Source of the DNA: an uncultured Acetobacteraceae bacterium
GTDB lineage: Bacteria; Pseudomonadota; Alphaproteobacteria; Acetobacterales; Acetobacteraceae
Direction of reading: 5' to 3'
Length of the DNA stretch: 7,953 bases
NCBI GenBank assembly: GCA_903839965.1
Contig: CAIMEK010000333.1
Location: 1-7,953 of the forward strand
The notes beneath the pieces were generated by a model that searched no databases, was not told the DNA's origin, and saw only the letters and a program-made list of their open reading frames with translations. The position numbers and the translations under genes were made by a program. Each line of letters begins with the position of its first letter. The first letter of the stretch is position 1. This document shows, piece after piece, positions 5,821 to 7,953 of the stretch.

Positions 5821-5851
5821 GATTCTCTCATGAAAATCAAGAAGTTAGAAG

Positions 5852-5872
5852 CGGTCCTTCGGGGCCGTTTTT
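5852..5872 (+). terminator. Intrinsic terminator of tRNA-Gly
   Basis: CGGTCC (5852-5857) and GGGCCG (5862-5867) form a 6-bp stem with one G-U pair, closed by a TTCG tetraloop and followed by TTTTT (5868-5872). A-T and G-U pairs (5849-5851 with 5868-5870) can lengthen it. It starts 31 nt after the tRNA 3' end. On the opposite strand the hairpin is followed only by a weak pyrimidine stretch, so termination in that direction would be less efficient. Confidence 0.85.
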
Positions 5873-5917
5873 GCTTACACGACTGTTTACAGTCGGCAAT
5901 GTAAGCTCCTTGTAAGC
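5873..5917. repeat. Bulged inverted repeat with an extra arm copy
   Basis: GCTTACA (5873-5879) pairs with TGTAAGC (5900-5906), and inside it CGACTG (5880-5885) pairs perfectly with CAGTCG (5890-5895) around a TTTA loop. That gives 13 bp interrupted on one side by GCAA (5896-5899). A second TGTAAGC follows at 5911-5917, so the outer arm has two possible partners. It lies directly after the tRNA terminator and about 100 nt beyond the stop of the FixJ-like regulator on the minus strand. There is no T run after it in either direction. It could be an RNA processing or stabilising structure, a recombination site, or an excision scar. Confidence 0.6.
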
Positions 5918-6001
5918 AGGCGGTTGGAAAGCGCCGGATACGATGGCGCGGCCTCGGCGGTGTCGAGACAAGGGGCCGCCTCGTGTGCCGCCCGTCGCCC
6001 G

Positions 6002-6664
6002 CTACATCGTCGTGCAGAACGCGCCGCCTTCGCGGCAACATCGCTGGGGGTTTCTGGTCGCCTTGGGGCATGATCCGACCGCGTTGACCAGGTCGGCCGG
6101 TGATGCGCAGCCCATCTTGTGCAGGAGGTTGATCCGGTGGCCCTCGACGGCCTTGACGCTGAGGTTCAGATGCCGGGCGGCGACCTTGTTCGGCTGGCCG
6201 TGCAGCATGCACTGAAGCACCGCGCGCTCGCGCTCGGTCAAGGTATCCAGCTTGCCGCGGACGCTATCGCAGATCAGTTCGCACGCGAAGCCGGAGGCAT
6301 CCTGGGAGATGAAATGCTGCACCAGCTGGAGCAGGATGGTATCGTTGACCGGTTTTTCCAGGAAGTCGTTCGCACCCTTGCGGATCGCGCGCATCGCCGT
6401 GCCGACATCGGCGTGGCCGCTGATCATGACCACCGGCACCGACCAGCCGAGTCGGCGGATGTGGTCCAGGACGTCGAGGCCATTGGTGCCGGGAAGGCGC
6501 ACGTCGAGGATGATGCAGGCGGGGCGGCTGATCTCGCCGAGATCGAGGAAGGGCTGCGGGTGCTGGAACAGCTCGGCGTGCAGGCTGACCGAGCGGAGCA
6601 GTGCCGCGAGCGAGGCGTTCAGGCCGGGATCGTCGTCGATGATATAGACCGTGCCGTCACGCAT
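6002..6664 (-). CDS. FixJ-type (LuxR/NarL output) response regulator
   Basis: This 220-residue DNA-binding regulator is the likely partner of the kinase encoded just upstream. The receiver domain (about residues 4-120) has D10-D11-D12, phospho-acceptor D54 in IILDVRLPG, S82 and K104 in LEKP; VRLPGTNGLDVL and ISGHADV are typical of the FixJ/TodT subgroup. The LuxR-type helix-turn-helix (about 139-196) reads LTERERAVLQCMLHG, then NKVAARHLNLSVKAVEGHR and the final ADLVNAV. A tail of about 24 residues follows with four cysteines (C199, C209, C210, C217), which FixJ proteins normally lack. The ATG overlaps the kinase gene by 8 nt, indicating coupled translation; a GAGG lies about 10 nt upstream. 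No nif, fix or oxidase genes are present to identify its targets, so a fixJ name is not justified. Confidence 0.94.
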   Translation of the reverse strand: MRDGTVYIIDDDPGLNASLAALLRSVSLHAELFQHPQPFLDLGEISRPACIILDVRLPGTNGLDVLDHIRRLGWSVPVVMISGHADVGTAMRAIRKGANDFLEKPVNDTILLQLVQHFISQDASGFACELICDSVRGKLDTLTERERAVLQCMLHGQPNKVAARHLNLSVKAVEGHRINLLHKMGCASPADLVNAVGSCPKATRNPQRCCREGGAFCTTM

Positions 6665-7844
6665 GGGGCTGCGCCTCGACGCTGCGGCACGGCAGGCGGA
6701 TGGTGAAACAGGCGCCGCGGCTTTCCGCGGGGAGCGCCTCGATCGAGCCTCCGAGCCGCTGCGCCAGCGTCCGGGCGATCGACAGGCCCAGACCCGAGCC
6801 GTTCTCCTTGGTGGTCACGAACGGCTCGAAGATCGTTTCGCCCAGATCCTGCGGCAGGCCGACCCCGGTATCGCGCACCGCGATGGCGGCCCAATTGTCG
6901 CCTTCAATGAAGGTGGTGATGGCGAGTTGACGCAGATGCAGCGGCTGGTCCTGCACCGCCTGGATGGCATTGGTCACCAGATTGAGCACGATCTGCTGGA
7001 GGATGATCTGGTCCGCCTGCACCGGCGGCAGATGGCTCGCCAGAGCCAGCTGCGCCGCGATGGAATACTCGCGCATCGTCGGCTCGGCGAAGCCGAGCAC
7101 CACCTTGACTGCGGCGTTGACGTCCGCAAAATGCGCCGTCAGTGGCTTGCCGCGCAGGAATGAGCGTAGGCTCTTGATCACGTCACCCGCCCGCGCCGCC
7201 TCGGCGCCGATGTTCTGCAGCAGCTCGTCGAGCTCATCGACGCGAATGGCGCGCCCCTTGAGGGTATGGCGCGCCGCGCCGGCGAAGTTGACGATCGCCC
7301 CCAGCGGTTGATTGATCTCGTGCGCCAGCGCCATGGCCATTTCACCCAGAGCGGCGTGGCGATCGGCCCGCAGCAGTTGTTGCATCAGAACCTCGCTGGC
7401 GCGTTGGGCTTCGCACCAGAGCGTGTCGTCGATGAACATCACCGCTTCGAGCCCGGCATGGTCCTCGTTGTCGTGGCTGGGGGGCGGGGCGACGCCATCG
7501 ATGCGAAACCGGTGCACCCGGAAACTCCGCCGCTCGTCGCCGTCGCACACCGCCTCGCCGGAAAACCCGTTTGCGTTGATGGCGGTCAGCAGGTCGATGC
7601 CCTTGGGCGAGGCGGCGATACGTTCCAGCACGTCCCTCAGCGCGGCGCCGATCACGTCGGCGGCATGCAAGCCGAACAAATCGAAAAAGGCATCATTGGC
7701 AAAGCTTATCGTGCCCCGACGGATCGTCACGACACCGTCGGGAAAATGAGAAAATACAAGGTCGGCGGGTTCGGGGGGGGGGGCATCGATTGATTTCAAT
7801 TTGGTCGTTTGGAACCCCCCTGCGCTCCCCACGAGCGCCGTCAT
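6657..7844 (-). CDS. Cytosolic PAS-domain sensor histidine kinase (FixL-like)
   Basis: This 395-residue kinase should phosphorylate the regulator encoded by the next gene. A PAS domain (about residues 29-142) reads FSHFPDGVV, then SFANDAFFDLFGL. The dimerisation/phosphotransfer helix carries H175 in ALAHEINQPLGAI. The ATPase domain has the N-box with N288 and N292 in NLVTNAIQA, G1 at DTGVG (325-329), the F-box IFEPFVTTK and G2 GSGLGLSIA. There are no membrane segments or signal peptide, so the input is intracellular. The haem-ligand region typical of FixL PAS domains is not recognisable, so oxygen sensing through haem is doubtful. ATG 7844 is the first start; AAAAGGG is only 2 nt before it, so the alternative GTG four codons on is possible. 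An 11-base C run encodes part of A21-P24. Confidence 0.92.
   Translation of the reverse strand: MTALVGSAGGFQTTKLKSIDAPPPEPADLVFSHFPDGVVTIRRGTISFANDAFFDLFGLHAADVIGAALRDVLERIAASPKGIDLLTAINANGFSGEAVCDGDERRSFRVHRFRIDGVAPPPSHDNEDHAGLEAVMFIDDTLWCEAQRASEVLMQQLLRADRHAALGEMAMALAHEINQPLGAIVNFAGAARHTLKGRAIRVDELDELLQNIGAEAARAGDVIKSLRSFLRGKPLTAHFADVNAAVKVVLGFAEPTMREYSIAAQLALASHLPPVQADQIILQQIVLNLVTNAIQAVQDQPLHLRQLAITTFIEGDNWAAIAVRDTGVGLPQDLGETIFEPFVTTKENGSGLGLSIARTLAQRLGGSIEALPAESRGACFTIRLPCRSVEAQPHA
7773..7783 (-). repeat. Eleven-base homopolymer (poly-C on coding strand) inside the kinase gene
   Basis: Eleven consecutive G on the plus strand read as C in the kinase message, spanning codons 21-24 between the start and the PAS domain. 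It is the longest homopolymer in the window. As given, the frame is intact and continuous with the kinase. Gain or loss of one base would destroy the protein after about 25 residues, making this a candidate contingency (phase-variable) tract or a place where the assembled sequence may be wrong. Confidence 0.85.
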
Positions 7845-7953
7845 CGCCCTTTTCGCATCAACCGGACGGCAATTTTGTTGCCTATCTTACTGGTAACCAT
7901 ATTCAGTTAATCTTTATTCAGCCCCGTTGGGTGGTAAATTTTTGTTACAAACA
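7845..7953 (-). promoter_or_regulatory. AT-rich upstream region of the kinase/regulator operon
   Basis: The last ~90 bases are markedly richer in A and T than the rest of the window and carry no gene. Visible elements are an inverted repeat GGCAA-N5-TTGCC (7868-7882), a direct repeat TATTCAG at 7900-7906 and 7915-7921 (15-bp period), and a short palindrome TTTGT-T-ACAAA (7941-7951) at the edge. They are reasonable candidates for regulator sites or bent promoter DNA. No promoter boxes could be assigned with confidence. Confidence 0.45.

Noticed and set aside
4494..5915. Plus-strand open frame of 473 codons
   Set aside because: Antisense to cnoX and running through the tRNA-Gly; no recognisable domain.
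5757..6212. Minus-strand open frame of 151 codons ending in GIRTLDPNLGKVVLYP
   Set aside because: The C-terminal residues are the antisense translation of tRNA-Gly and the N-terminal half overlaps the FixJ-like gene in another frame. This peptide is a familiar annotation artefact.
7312..7793. Plus-strand open frames overlapping the kinase
   Set aside because: They are antisense to the PAS and histidine regions of the kinase and have no family-like sequence.
6002..7844. Naming the pair fixL/fixJ
   Set aside because: Architecture fits, but the haem-PAS signature and nitrogen-fixation context are missing and many other two-component pairs share the layout.

Overview
The window is GC-rich DNA (only the last ~90 bases are visibly AT-rich) whose proteins look like those of an alphaproteobacterium. 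The best fit is an Acetobacteraceae/Rhodospirillales-type organism. This rests on the single-cysteine UPF0434 protein, the WCGPC-type CnoX chaperedoxin, the RibA with a degraded RibB-like front half, and the paired CCAGGG/CCCTGG hairpins after a gene. It is an inference from remembered family features, not from a search.

Layout. Bases 1-143 are non-coding: pyrimidine-rich heptads, then two GC-rich hairpins directly behind an OmpR-type response regulator on the minus strand (144-863). A 316-bp divergent spacer separates it from a plus-strand group: GTP cyclohydrolase II ribA (1180-2358), an unknown 133-residue protein (2439-2840), and a YkuD-family L,D-transpeptidase-like protein (2837-3337) whose start overlaps the previous stop. 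Only 4 bp later begins a convergent four-gene minus-strand cluster, transcribed from 5546 down to 3342: cnoX-like thioredoxin/TPR chaperedoxin, a stand-alone LON substrate-binding domain protein, a Trm112-like (UPF0434) protein and a DUF971 protein. The spacings of 1 nt, 21 nt and an overlap point to one operon. A candidate promoter lies just upstream of cnoX.

A plus-strand tRNA-Gly(GCC) with encoded CCA (5746-5820) has a candidate promoter and a UUCG-loop terminator. It is followed by a second, bulged hairpin with an extra copy of one arm (5873-5917). Beyond it, on the minus strand, is a FixL/FixJ-style two-component pair: a soluble PAS histidine kinase (6657-7844) whose stop overlaps the start of a LuxR-type response regulator (6002-6664). 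The upstream region of the kinase, at the window edge, is AT-rich and carries short repeats.

How the genes fit together. The cnoX/LON/UPF0434/DUF971 group looks like a housekeeping proteostasis cluster. The two-component pair is a self-contained cytosolic signalling unit of unknown input. The ribA group supplies the first step of riboflavin synthesis, with two apparently unrelated passengers. I see no phage, transposon, CRISPR or defence system. The least ordinary points are an uninterrupted 11-base C run near the 5' end of the kinase gene (possible slippage switch or sequencing weak spot), the bulged hairpin behind the tRNA, the cysteine-bearing tail of the FixJ-like regulator, and the coupling of a LON-only protein with CnoX.
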